The notes beneath the pieces are model-generated. The model did not search any database, was not told where the DNA came from, and was given only the letters and a program-made list of their open reading frames with translations. From NCBI RefSeq assembly GCF_036320965.1, contig NC_092226.1, positions 20,221,502-20,285,501 on the forward strand: a DNA stretch of 64,000 bases. The letters are read 5' to 3'. Position 1 is the stretch's first letter. Every line of letters begins with the position of its first letter. Below, one piece after another: positions 10,469-20,381 of the stretch. Source of the DNA: Panulirus ornatus (lineage: Eukaryota; Arthropoda; Malacostraca; Decapoda; Palinuridae). The position numbers and the translations under genes were made by a program.

Positions 10469-11436
10469 GTGCCTTTGTACAAAGGCAGAGGGGATAAAGG
10501 TGAATGTTCAAATTACAGAGGTACATATATGTTGAGCATTCCTGGGAAATTGTATAGGATGGTAGTGATTGAGAGGGTCAAGGCATTTATAGAGCATCAG
10601 ATTGGGGAAGAGCAGTGTGGTTTCAGAAGTGGTATAGGATGTGTGGAACAGGTGTTTGCTTTGAAGGATGTATGTGAGAAACACTTAGAGAAACAGATGG
10701 ATTTGTATGTAGCATTTAAGGATCTGGAGAAGGCGTATGATAGAGTTGATAGAGATGCTCTGTGGAAGGTATTAAGAGTATATGGTGTGGGAGGTAAGTT
10801 GCTAGAAGCAGTGAAAAGTTTTTATTGAGGATGTAAGGCATGTGTACGAGTAGGAAGAAAGGAAAGTGAATGGTTTCCAGTGAATGTCGGTTTCTGGCAG
10901 GGGTGTGTGATGTCTCCATGGTTGATTAATTTGTTTATGGATGGGGATGTTAGGGAGATGATTGCAAGAGTTTTGGAGAGAGGGGCAACTATGCAGTCTG
11001 TTGTGGATGAGAGGATTTGGAAAGTGAGTCAGTCGTTGTTCACTGATGATACAGCACTGGTGGCTGATTCGTGTGAGAAGCTGCAGATGCTGGTGACTGA
11101 GTTTGGTAAAGTGTGTGAAAGAAGAAAGCTGAGAGTAAATGTGAATAAGAGCAAGTTACTAAGTTCAGTAGGGTTGAGAAACAAGTCAGTGGGGAGGTAA
11201 GTTTGAATGGAGAAAAACTGGAGGAAGTGAAATGTTTTAGATATCTGGGAGTGGATTTAGCAGCGGATGGAACTATGGAAGTGAAGGTGAGTCACAGGGT
11301 GGGGGAGGGGGCGAAGATTCTGGGAACGTTAAAGAATGTGTGGAAGGCAAGAACGTTATCTCGGAGAGCAAAAATGGGTATGTTTGAAGGAATAATGGTT
11401 CCAACAATGTTATTGGTTGCAAGGCATGGGCTATAA
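10469..11436 (+). pseudogene. LINE-A reverse transcriptase, broken
   Basis: Fragments of the LINE-A reverse transcriptase in consecutive frames: PLYKGRGDKGECSNYRG, GFRSGIGCVEQVFALKD and DLEKAYDRVDRDALWKV to a stop at about 10,828. Next come NVGFWQGCVMSPWLINLFMD and FTDDTALVADSCEKL to about 11,200, then VKCFRYLGVDLAADG to about 11,436. Motif order is that of a non-LTR reverse transcriptase. Inactivating changes are the TGA near 10,828, frame breaks, and FTDD at the catalytic box in place of FADD. Confidence 0.85.
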
Positions 11437-11523
11437 ATAGGGTTGTGGGGAGAAGGGTGGATATGTTGGAAATGAGAAGTTTGAGGACAATATGTGGTGT
11501 GAGGTGGTTTGATCGAGTAAGTA

Positions 11524-11920
11524 ATGTCCAAATCATTTCAATGCACCTCCTTCTGCTCCCTCAACCACATTTTTTTTCCCACACATCTCTCTTACCCTTT
11601 CATTACTTACTCAGTCAAACCACCTCACACCACATATTTTCGTCAAACATTTCATTTCCAACACATTCACCCTCCTCCATACAACTCTATCTGTGGTCCA
11701 TGCCGCGCAACCATATAACGTTGGAAATACTATTCCTTCGAACATACCCATTTTTGCTCTCCGAGATAACGTTCTCTCCCTCCACACATTCTTCATTGCT
11801 CCCAGAACCTTCACCCTCTCCTCCACCCTGTTACTCACTTCCACTTCCATGGTTCCATCCGCTGCTAAGTCCACTCTTAGATATATAAAACACTTCACTT
11901 TCTCCAATTTTTAACCATTA
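11524..11920 (-). mobile_element. Inverted LINE-A fragment
   Basis: Minus-strand LINE-A C-terminal region (from about WFGH back to KLEEVKCF), joined head-on to the plus-strand copy ending at 11,526. The two share ATG(T) at the joint. This segment overlaps in element coordinates the end of the plus copy, so the pair forms an imperfect inverted repeat. Confidence 0.85.
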
Positions 11921-11929
11921 TTTATTATA

Positions 11930-12160
11930 CTTTCCCTCAGGATAGGGGAGAAAGAATACTTCCCATGTATTCCTGCATGTTGTAGAAGGTGACTAAAAGG
12001 AGAGGGAGTGGGGGCCTAGAAATCCTACCCTCTTGTTTTTAATTTTCCAAAAGAAGGAACAGAGAAGGGGGCGAAGTGAGGATATTCCCTCAAAGGCTCG
12101 GTCCTCTGTTCTTAACACTTCCTCGCTAACGCAGGAAATGGGGAATAGTATGAAAGAAAG
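11930..12160 (+). mobile_element. SINE-A, near full length
   Basis: CCCTCAGGATAGGGGAGAAA at the start, then the TACTTCCCATGTATTCC leader, CCAAAAGAAGGAACAGAG, and the 3' module CTTCCTCGCTAACGCAGG followed by GGGAATAGTATGAAAGAAAG. It has the same order as the copy at 4,068. Confidence 0.8.
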
Positions 12161-12163
12161 ATT

Positions 12164-12341
12164 TGTTATACTTGATTGCTGTTTCTGGCGTCAGTGAGGT
12201 AGCGCCAGGAAACAGACGATGTATGGCCCATCCACTCATTTATTTATTTTATTATACTTAATCACTGTCTCCTGCGTCAGTGAGGCAGCACAAGGAAACA
12301 GACGAGGAATGGCCCAACCAACCCACATACACACACACACA
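12164..12341 (-). mobile_element. Two LINE-A 3' tail fragments in tandem
   Basis: Two short minus-strand LINE-A tails lie side by side, at about 12,164-12,235 and 12,236-12,341. Each has the complement of the terminal hairpin (CTGTCTCCTGCGTCAGTGAGG or a variant), the GGAAACAGACGA block and GGCCCA sequence. Both are truncated within 60-100 bp of the 3' end. Confidence 0.75.
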
Positions 12342-12461
12342 TTATATATACTTCCCACGCATTCCTCATGTGTCGTAGAAGGCAACCACAGGGGACAGAA
12401 GCGGGGGGCTGGAAACCCTCCCCTCCTTGTATTTTAACTTTCTAAAAGGGGAAACAGGAAT

Positions 12462-13317
12462 CACGCAGGGAGTGCTCATCCTCCTCAAAGGCTCAGACTG
12501 GGGTGTCGAAATGTGTGTGGATGTAACCAAGATGAGAAAAAAGGAGAGATAGGTAGTATGTTTGAGGAAAGGAACCTGGATGTTTTGGCTTTGAGTGAAA
12601 CGAAGCTCAAGGGTAAAGGGGAAGAGTGGTTTGGGAATGTCTTGGGAGTAAAGTCAGGGGTTAGTGAGAGGACAAGAGCAAGGGAAGGAGTAGCACTACT
12701 TCTGAAACAGGAGTGGTGGGAATCTGTGATAGAGTGTAAGAAAGTAAACTCTAGATTGATATGGGTAGAACTGAAAGTGGATGGAGAGAGATGGGTGATT
12801 ATTGGTGCATATGCACCTTGGCATGAGAAGAAAGATCATGAGAGGCCAGTGTTTTGGGAGCAGCTGAGTGAGTGTGTTAGTAGTTTTGTTGCACGAGACC
12901 GGGTTATAGTGATGGGTGATTTGAATGCAAAGATGAGTAATGTGGCAGTTGAAGGTATAATTGGTGTACATGGGGTGTTCAGTGTTGTAAATGGAAATGG
13001 TGAAGAGCTTGTAGATTTATGTGCTGAAAAAGGACTGGTGATTGGGAATACCTGGTCTAAAAAGAAATATACATAATTATACGTGTGTAAGTAGGAGAGA
13101 AGGCCAGAAAGCGTTACTGGATTATGTGTTAATTGATAGGCATGCAAAAGAGAGACTTTTGGATGTTAATGTGCTGAGAGGTGCAACTGGAGGGATGTCT
13201 GATCATTATCTTGTGGAGGCGAAGGTGAAGATTTTTGGAGGTTTTCAGAAAAGAAGAGAGAATGTTGGGGTGAAGAGGGTGGTGAGAGTAAGTGAGCTTG
13301 GAAGGAAAATTGTGTGA
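12462..13317 (+). pseudogene. LINE-A APE-type endonuclease, best N-terminus
   Basis: APE-family endonuclease domain of the LINE-A polyprotein. The frame is open from within the leader (SAHPPQRLRLGCRNVCGCN) and continues into GEIGSMFEERNLDVLALSETKLKG without an ATG, so the true start is unclear. Motifs follow in family order: SETKL (acidic residue), VIIGAYAP, VIVMGDLNAKM, then after a frameshift near 13,060 LLDYVLIDRHAKE and GGMSDHYLVEAKVK. The final SDH-type motif supplies the general base in APE nucleases. In an intact element this domain would be fused to the reverse transcriptase downstream. Confidence 0.85.
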
Positions 13318-13706
13318 GGAAGTACCAGGAGAGACTGAGTACAGAATGGAAAGAGGTGAGAACAAAGGACGAAAGAGGAGTGGGGGAGGAATGGGATGTA
13401 TTTAGGAAAGCAGTGATGGCTTGCACAAAAGATGCTAGTGGCATGAGAAGCGTGGAAGGTGGGCAGATTAGAATGGGTAGTGAGTGGTGGGATGAAGAAG
13501 TAAGATTATTAGTGAAAGAGAAGAGAGGCATTTGGACGAGTTTTGCAGGGAAATAATGCAAATGAGTGGGAGATGTATAAAAGAAAGAGGCAGGAGGTCA
13601 AGAGAAAGGTGCAAGAGGTGAAAAAGAGGGCAAATGAGAGTTGTGGTGAGAGAGTATCATTAAATTTTAGGGAGAATAAAAAGATGTTTGGAAGGAGGTA
13701 AATTAA

Positions 13707-14910
13707 ATGCGTAAGACAAGGGAACAAATGGGAACTTCAGTGAAGGGGCCTAATTGGGAGGTGATAACAAGTAGTGGTGGTGTGAGAAGGAGATGGAGTG
13801 AATATTTTGAAGGTTTGTTGAATGTGTTTGATGATAGAGTGACAGATATAGGGTATTTTGGTCAAGGTGGTGTGCAAAGTGAGAGGGTTAGAGACAATGA
13901 TTTGGTAAACAGAGAAGAGGTAGTAAAGGCTTTGCGGAAGATGAAAGCCGGCAAGGCAGCGGGTTTGGATGGTATTGCAGTGGAAATTATTAAAGAATGG
14001 GGTGACTGTATTGTTCACTGGTTGGTAAGGTTATTTAATGTATGTATGACTCATGGTGACGTGCCTGAGGATTGGAAGAATGCTTGCATAGTGCCATTGT
14101 ACAAAGGCAAAGGGGATAAAAGTGAGTGCTCAAATTACAGAGATATAATTTTGTTGAGTATTCCTGGGAAATTATATGGGAGGGTATTGATTGAGAGGGT
14201 GAAGGCATATACCGAGCATCAAATTGGGGAAGAGCAGTGTGGTTTCAGAAGTGGTAGAGGATGTGTGGAATAGGTGTTTGCTTTGAAGAAATTATGTGAG
14301 AAATACTTAGAAAAGCAAATTGATTTGTATGTAGCTTTTATGGATCTGGAGAAGGCATATGACAGAGTTGATAGAGATGCTCTGTGGAAGGTATTAAGAA
14401 TATATGGTGTGGGAGGCAAGTTGTTAGAAGCAGTGAAAAGTTTTTATCAAGGATGTAAGGCATGTGTACGTGTAGGAAGAGAGGAAAGTGATTGGTTCTC
14501 AGTGAATGTAGGTTTGCGGCAGGGGTGTGTGATGTCTCCATGGTTGTTTAATTTGTTTATGGATGGGGTTGTTAGGGAGGTGAATGCAAGAGTTTTGGAA
14601 AGAGGGGCAAGTATGCAGTTTGTTGGGGATGAGAGAGCTTGGGAAGCGAGTCAGTTGTTGTTCGCTGATGACACAGCGCTGTTGGCTGATTCATGTGAGA
14701 AACTGCAGAAGCTGGTGACTGAGTTTGGTAAAGTGTGTGAAAGATGAAAGTTAAGAGTAAATGTGAATAAGAGCAAGGTTATTAGGTACAGTAGGGTTGA
14801 GGGTCCAGTCAATTGGGAGGTAAGTTTCATTGGAGAAAAACTGAAGGAAGTAAAGTGTTTTAGATATCTGGGAGTGGATCTGGCAGCGGATGGATCCATG
14901 GAAGCATAAG
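13707..14910 (+). pseudogene. LINE-A reverse transcriptase, near-intact but interrupted
   Basis: Reverse transcriptase of LINE-A, copying its own RNA at the nicked target. It is open from 13,707 (MRKTREQMGTSV) through KAGKAAGLDGIAVE, EDWKNACIVPLYKGKGDK, IPGKLYGRVLIERVK and GFRSGRGCVE to an in-frame TAG at about 14,271. It continues FMDLEKAYDRVDRDALWKV, VGLRQGCVMSPWLFNLFMDG and LLFADDTALLADS to a TGA near 14,747, then VKCFRYLGVDLAADG. Catalytic FADD is present. Two point nonsense changes account for the main breaks, so it is relatively young. Confidence 0.87.
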
Positions 14911-15030
14911 TGAATCATAGGGTGGGGGGATGGCGCGAAAATCCTGGGAGCCTTGAAGAATGTGTGGAAGTCAAGAACATTATCTCGGAAAGCAAAAATG
15001 GGTATGTTTGAAGGAATAGTGGTTCTAACA

Positions 15031-15405
15031 ATTTACCAAACTCAGTCACCAGCTTCTGCAGTTTCTCACATGAATCAGCCACCAGCGCTGTATCATCAGC
15101 GAACAACAACTGACTCACTTCCCAAGCTCTCTCATCCCCAACAGACTTCATACTTGCCCCTCTTTCCAAAACTCTTGCATTTACCTCCCTAACAACCCCA
15201 TCCATAAACAAATTAAACAACCATGGAGACATCACACACCCCTGCCGCAAACCTACATTCACTGAGAACCAATCACTTTCCTCTCTTCCTACTCGTACAC
15301 ATGCCTTACATCCTCGATAAAAACTTTTCACTGCTTCTAACAACTTGCCTCCCACACCATATATTCTTAATACCTTCCACAGAGCATCTCTATCAACTCT
15401 ATCAT
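15031..15405 (-). mobile_element. Inverted LINE-A fragment
   Basis: Minus-strand LINE-A reverse transcriptase segment from the FGKV codons back to RDALWKV, joined to the plus-strand copy at 15,031 and ending in the fold-back palindrome at 15,370-15,429. It overlaps the sequence of the plus copy, giving a second inverted LINE-A pair in this region. Confidence 0.87.
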
Positions 15406-15422
15406 ATAGAGATGCTCTGTGG

Positions 15423-15429
<7 letters not shown>
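15370..15429. repeat. 24-bp perfect inverted repeat (fold-back joint)
   Basis: The arms 15,370-15,393 and 15,406-15,429 are exact reverse complements around a 12-base spacer. Both are LINE-A sequence from the DALWKV codons. The right arm runs straight into a (TA)n tract. Confidence 0.93.

Positions 15430-15460
<31 letters not shown>
15426..15460. repeat. (TA)n microsatellite
   Basis: About 17 TA dinucleotides between the palindrome and a LINE-A tail. Confidence 0.95.
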
Positions 15461-15462
<2 letters not shown>

Positions 15463-15560
15463 GTGTGTGTGTATGGGGGTGGGTTGGGCCATTTCTTTCG
15501 TCTGTTTCTTTGCGCTACCTCGCAAACGCGGGAGACAGCGACAAAGCAAAATAAATAGAT

Positions 15561-15561
<1 letters not shown>
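15461..15561 (+). mobile_element. LINE-A 3' tail fragment
   Basis: TGTGTATGGGGGTGGGTTGG, then CATTTCTTTCGTCTG, the terminal hairpin CGCTACCTCGC with GGGAGACAGCG, and an A-rich end. Only the last 100 bp of the element are present. Confidence 0.85.

Positions 15562-15563
<2 letters not shown>

Positions 15564-15649
<86 letters not shown>
15564..15649. repeat. (TA)n microsatellite
   Basis: About 43 TA dinucleotides between the 3' end of a LINE-A (plus) and the 3' end of a SINE-A (minus). Confidence 0.97.
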
Positions 15650-15992
<343 letters not shown>

Positions 15993-15997
15993 TGTAT

Positions 15998-16808
15998 GTG
16001 GATGTGCTGGAAATGAGATGTTTGAGGACAATATGTGGTGTGAGGTGGTTTGATCGAGTAAGTAATGTAAGGGTAAGAGAGATGTGTGGAAATGAAAAGA
16101 GCGTGGTTGAGAGAGCAGAAGAGGGTGTTTTGAAATGGTTTGGGCACATGGAGAGAATGAGTGAGGAAAGATTGACCAAGAGGATATATGTGTCGGAGGT
16201 GGAGGGAATGAGGAGAAGTGGGAGACCATATTGGAGGTGGAAAGATGGAGTAAAAAAGATTTTGAGTGATCGGGGCCTGAACATGCAGGAGGGTGAAAGG
16301 CGGGCAAGGAATAGAGTGAATTGGATCGATGTGGTATACCGGGGTCGACGTGCTGTCAATGGATTGAATCAGGGCATGTGAAGCGTCTGGGGTAAATCAT
16401 GGAAAGTTGTGTGGGGCCTGGATGTGGAAAGGGAGATGTGGTTTAGGGCATTATTGCATGACAGCTAGAGACTGAGTGTGAATGAATGGGGCGTTTGTTG
16501 TCTTTTACTAGCGCTACCTTGCACACGTGAGGGGGGAGGAGGATGTTATTCCATGTGTGGCGAGGTGGCGATAGGAATGAATAAAGGCAGACAGTGTGAA
16601 TTGTGTGCATGTGTATATATGTATGTGTCTGTGTGTGTATATATATGTGTAAATTGAGATGTATGGGTATGTATATTTGCGCGTGATGACGTGTATGTAT
16701 ATACATGTGTATGTGGGTGGGTTGGGCCATTTCTTTCGTCTGTTTCCTTGCGCTACCTCGCAAATGCAGCGACAGCGACAAAGCAAAATATATGAATTGA
16801 AATAAATA
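15998..16808 (+). mobile_element. LINE-A 3' end, long-UTR subtype
   Basis: 5'-truncated plus copy that starts in the [11 protein letters not shown] codons right after (TA)n and runs open to the stop after VVYRG near 16,340. The 3' UTR is the long type: a ~240-bp insert begins TGTGGGGCCTGGATGTGGAA and contains an internal second hairpin-like module (AGCGCTACCTTGCACACGTG). The usual terminal hairpin follows at about 16,750-16,785. It is a good reference for the long UTR. Confidence 0.9.
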
Positions 16809-16903
16809 TATGTGTATATATATATATGTTGGAAGAGATCACAGTTGAACGCGTGATCAACTGAATTCCATTCTTACCACAGGGAAATGAAACATGCTAA
16901 TTT

Positions 16904-16945
16904 TCCAAGTGCATTTTCATGTACTGATCGCATCATCAGGGGGAG
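16904..16945 (-). ncRNA. Hammerhead-ribozyme-like motif (decayed) in Penelope 3' region
   Basis: On the minus strand CTGATGA (16,933-16,939) is followed after 14 bases by GAAA (16,915-16,918), then ATGCAC and TT, the order of hammerhead core elements. Stem I would be only two C-G pairs and stem II is poorly paired, so this copy is probably inactive. Hammerheads are established components of Penelope-like elements. Confidence 0.55.
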
Positions 16946-17217
16946 TTGCAAGATAGAAATATAAGTCAGTTTATATACAATGGAGTGACATAGCTAGGAT
17001 GCCATTTGGTAAACAAGTGACTACCCAAATGGAGCTGGGGTGCATTCAAGTCCAGCAACATGCATATCATAAAATTTATAATGTGCTCAAGAGAGGGAAC
17101 TGTTTACAAATGTCATCAACATTAAAGCTATCCAATTTAAGTAGACCTTCACTAATATTAATGTTACAATTCTTTGTTTATTATATAGCTTTTATTATAT
17201 AATTGAAGACTCAGTGA

Positions 17218-17465
17218 TATTTCAGTTAATAACTGAAATCTGAGATGGCATTACTCCAATCATTACAATGATCATAATTTTTATCACGATTAAACATGGC
17301 ACTTGATTCTTGTCCTGTTCCTATACTATATTTATGTTGCTTAAGTCTAACAGAAAGATCCTTACCAGTCTGCCCAACATAAACTTTAAAACAATTTTTA
17401 CATTCTACTCTATAAACGCACCCTGTGGAACCTTCTGTTGAGTTCTGATTTAGATATTCTTTATA
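17218..17465 (-). pseudogene. Penelope-like GIY-YIG endonuclease domain
   Basis: C-terminal GIY-YIG nuclease module of the Penelope-like element. An open frame of about 75 codons ends at a natural-looking stop near 17,220. It shows GCVYRVECKNCFKVYVGQTG, matching the GIY...YIG pattern as CVY...YVG with a CxxC pair between, then KDLSVRLKQHKYSIGTG with the conserved Arg after YVG, and a C-terminal NYDHCNDWSNAI. Here it would cut target DNA in place of an APE nuclease. This domain has no stop codon although the reverse transcriptase upstream is broken. Confidence 0.82.
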
Positions 17466-17899
17466 GTATTGTTGCTGAAGGCAACATTTACAATAAGGGA
17501 TTTAAGCAACCTTGGAATTAAGTAAAATCATTACTAAAAGGGAGAACTAAAAGGTTCTTGGTGTCAAGTGGAGGTTTGGGTTCAACTCTATAAAAAGATT
17601 TCTTTGCTAACTTAAGGGATTTATCAATGAAAGATCTAGGATACTTTAACTTGGATCCAATAGAATATATCTTCTCAAACATCATCAGTAAACTCTAGAC
17701 TGCATATATGTAATGCCTTGAGGAACATAGACTGGAATGATGATGATTTAACTTTGTCATGTTGAGTTGAGTAATAATGGATATACAAGTATGCATTGGT
17801 AGGTTTTCTGTATATGCTAAACTTAACATGTTTCTATCCCTATGAATCATGCGATCTAAAAATGATAACATACCATTACTTTTCAATTTCTATTGTAAT

Positions 17900-18360
17900 G
17901 TTGATGGAAGGTACTAAATTAAGTAAAGGGATAAATGTTTGTATATTTTCATTTGTTGGCCAAATGCAAAGAACTTCATCTACATACATAAACCAAATTG
18001 CATTAGAGGGTAAGATATCCTTTAGTCACTTTGTTTCAAAGAGTTCCATGTAAAGATTACTTAATACAGGTGAAACAGGATTACCCAGTGCCATACCAAA
18101 TTTCTGAGCATAATCATAATATTCTCCATTAAATTTTGATACACAGTCTTTTGTACATAATTTTATCAATTCAATGAAAACAGACTTTGAAACAGGTAAA
18201 TGAATATTGTTCAAGACTTCAGTTAAATATTCTAAGAGGTCATCAACTGGAACTCTTGTGGACAGAGATGAAACATCAATGCTAACCAGTCTGAAATCAA
18301 AATCAAATTGATATCATTAAGCTTCTTAATATGCTTAATATGCATGACACCTAGAGAATG
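17900..18360 (-). pseudogene. Penelope-like reverse transcriptase (partial, inactivated)
   Basis: Reverse transcriptase core of a Penelope-like element. It reads LVSIDVSSLSTRVPVDDLL (motif A with its Asp), VSKFNGEYYDYAQKFGMALG then NPVSPVLSNLYME (motif B), and after a TGA near 18,025 ILPSNAIWFMYVDEVLCIWP. The catalytic box is YVDE where the family has YVDD, so the second catalytic Asp is replaced by Glu. A frameshift near 18,310 breaks the upstream end. The FNG...FGMALG...SPVLSN signature is diagnostic of this class and unlike LINE-A. Confidence 0.85.
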
Positions 18361-18899
18361 GATGTGAGTGGATGTGGCCTCTCTTCATATGTTGCTGCTG
18401 CTACCTCATTGCATTTTATTCAGAGTCCAAAAGAAGGCCAAATTCCTACTGATAATTATAAATAATTTTGATAGATTAATGATATGCATGATGAATCATT
18501 ATCATTTATGTTTGCATTATTACTTTTAAGATAACAATGATAAAAATAGGAATGAGTACAGTCATAATAAACCTGTATTACTATTATTATTTATTGATTA
18601 CTGTTTGAATCATTAATAGACATAAGTTATCAGGTGCTACCTGATCACTTTTCATTATGTTTTATTGTCATCTTGTTAATGGATAGTGTAATGCTTATGA
18701 CACAGCTGTGTGTTTGGGCATTGGGCAGATGATAGTCATTAAATGTAAATGAAATTGTGTAACTATTGGAGATTATGGGGTTTTGTTATTAGTAAGACTA
18801 CCAAATATTATGCCAGTAAAAATCTACAGTATACTGAGTCATACCAGGAAATACAAAATAATATATTTTATTGATTCTATAAATGAAAATAGAAAATAA
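18361..18899. other. AT-rich DNA without recognised feature
   Basis: No coding frame, repeat unit or RNA signature is recognisable. It separates the Penelope-like remnant from the Tigger-like remnant. Confidence 0.6.
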
Positions 18900-19545
18900 G
18901 CTATGTATCCTGTCACAGTCTTCCCTTCACAGGAAGTGTACAGTCTCAGAGTCATTTTCTTCCAAGATAATTCAGTCTCATCCACAGAAGGAAAAGTTTT
19001 AAGAGAATGGTATCAAGGGTTCCCGGGAAATTTTATGCACCAACGACATCAACAGAAGCAGCCTCACCAGTCTTCTTGGTGTTGTGGCAATTGTGGCATT
19101 TCCTAAAATTTGCAAACCAACCAGGACTTCTTGCTTGAATTGTCTTTGCTTTACCTTCTTCTGCTGCCAAGTCATCAAATATACATTAGGCCTTTGCTTG
19201 TATCAGAAGCATGTTGATTGGAAAATTCTTTGAGTTTAATGTTCAATTTATGTGCTCAATGCTCATGCCTCTCCATATCAAAATTGTTTGATCCATGTGC
19301 TCAGTGTTCATTCCTTTCTCTCCATAATCAAGTTTTAGGGATGCAAGAGCTTCTATGTACTGATTAATATTCCTCTATTAGCACTTTGTTAGATCTTTTC
19401 TGCACTGTCACGAATAGTGCATAACATAGATTCACTGAGTCCAAGGATACGCTTAATATCAGCTGTTCATTCACCTCTTTCATATCATTTGAGCACATCA
19501 GTCTTAACCACATTGGCGATGGCCGTATGCTTCTTAGCACCACTG
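18900..19545 (-). pseudogene. Tigger/pogo-type transposase remnant (CENP-B-like N-terminus)
   Basis: Minus-strand remains of a pogo/Tigger-family DNA transposase. Read leftward it shows the helix-turn-helix region (VLK-stop-YERGE, ADIKRILGLSESMLCTIRDS), then MLLIQAKA, IFDDLAAEEGKAKTIQARSP, GWFANFRKCHNCHNTKKTGE and AASVDVV. Finally VDETELSWKKMTLRLYTS gives the start of the catalytic DDE fold with its first Asp. At least four stops and several frame changes break it, and the rest of the DDE domain is missing. Such proteins cut and paste DNA between terminal inverted repeats; I see no inverted repeats here. Family assignment rests on block order and residue pattern. Confidence 0.75.
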
Positions 19546-20381
19546 GTACCAGGAGAACTTAAAAGATGCTTTTATGGCACTATGCAAGGGGCAAAACATG
19601 TGCAACATACAGTATACTGCAGTACAAATACTGTAGCACTCAGTGTCTGTAGACTGTATCCATGCCATGCATATGCCTGCTTCTCGTACAGTGCTGGTAG
19701 TGCCACATCACCGCACATGCTACCAGCTCACTGATGATTGCATTACTCCAAGGGTAAATTTAAAAAGGTATAAATGGACCAAGCGGACTGTTCTAAAAAT
19801 GCTGTAGTATATCTAATATGCTTAAATTGAGAGGTACTTGTACTGAAATGGATGAACTTACTTTGGAAGGCTTAAAAAAACGTTCACTCCACCCCTATCA
19901 TACACTCTCCCACTCCACCCCCATCACACTCTCCCCACCTTTCAGTTCCTAATCACTAGCATTTTCAGTAGGAGTCATTAAATATCATTTGATATACCCA
20001 TGAAATGGCAACCGTTAATGAATCAGAGTCCTATTTACTTCTTGATAGAGTGTAATATATTGATAATAAGCTGATTTGGGTATATTCCACATATGAGAAT
20101 TATTTTGGGGAAATATTTGGCTGGGATGTAACTCCCTTATAATATGGGTATTAGTTACTCGTACAGAATTCCTCTATGATAACAGATCACTGGGAACATA
20201 ACACTGTCATCATTCTGTTAGGTTAGGACAATTTTTCGGGACTAAAGAGTATTATTTATGATATAACTTGGTATCTCTATAGCCAGTCTGAAAGAGGAGA
20301 GTTTGAGGAATATAATGGTTTACTTAACTTACTTCGACCACAGTGGCACTTAACACAGTTCTTGTAGGGGTCACTTTGCTT
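19546..20381. other. Unassigned DNA with a small C-rich duplication
   Basis: Mostly AT-rich with no gene signal. At about 19,885-19,940 a CTCCACCCC(T/C)ATCA-type unit is repeated twice, about 26 bp apart. Some of 19,560-19,740 could be leader of the Tigger-like element, but I cannot show that. Confidence 0.5.

Larger units (their letters stand above)
8459..11526 (+). mobile_element. LINE-A copy with internal tandem duplication
   Basis: Plus-strand copy beginning in the 5' leader (AAGGGGAAACAGAAG, GTGCTCATCCTCCTCGAA), then endonuclease, linker and reverse transcriptase, and ending at about 11,526 inside the C-terminal region ([10 protein letters not shown]). There it joins an inverted LINE-A fragment and has no 3' tail. 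It carries a ~404-bp tandem duplication of the endonuclease C-terminus (9,070-9,885). Several frameshifts and stops separate the blocks. FTDDTALVAD replaces the usual FADD, so the catalytic box is also altered. Confidence 0.9.
12345..15031 (+). mobile_element. LINE-A copy with 5' leader, 3'-truncated
   Basis: Plus-strand copy retaining the 5' leader (CTTCCCACGCATTCC, GTCGTAGAAGG, AGCGGGGGGCTGGAAACC), the endonuclease, linker and reverse transcriptase. It stops at about 15,031 within the codons for GIVVPTM. There it meets an inverted LINE-A fragment instead of its own 3' end. It is the best view of the 5' half of the element. Several single frameshifts and an in-frame TAG near 14,271 inactivate it. 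Confidence 0.9.
16830..18360 (-). mobile_element. Penelope-like element, 5'-truncated and decayed
   Basis: Minus-strand Penelope-like retroelement with part of the reverse transcriptase (18,360-17,900), a connecting region, a GIY-YIG endonuclease (17,460-17,218) and a 3' region to 16,830 that carries a hammerhead-like motif. The N-terminal half of the reverse transcriptase is absent. The same 3' region recurs without coding sequence at 25,682-25,737 and 29,687-29,800. (TA)n lies just beyond the 3' end. Confidence 0.85.

Noticed and set aside
16999..17202. A 67-codon plus-strand frame in the Penelope-like 3' region.
   Set aside because: It lies opposite the element's 3' region, has no recognisable motif and is probably fortuitous.
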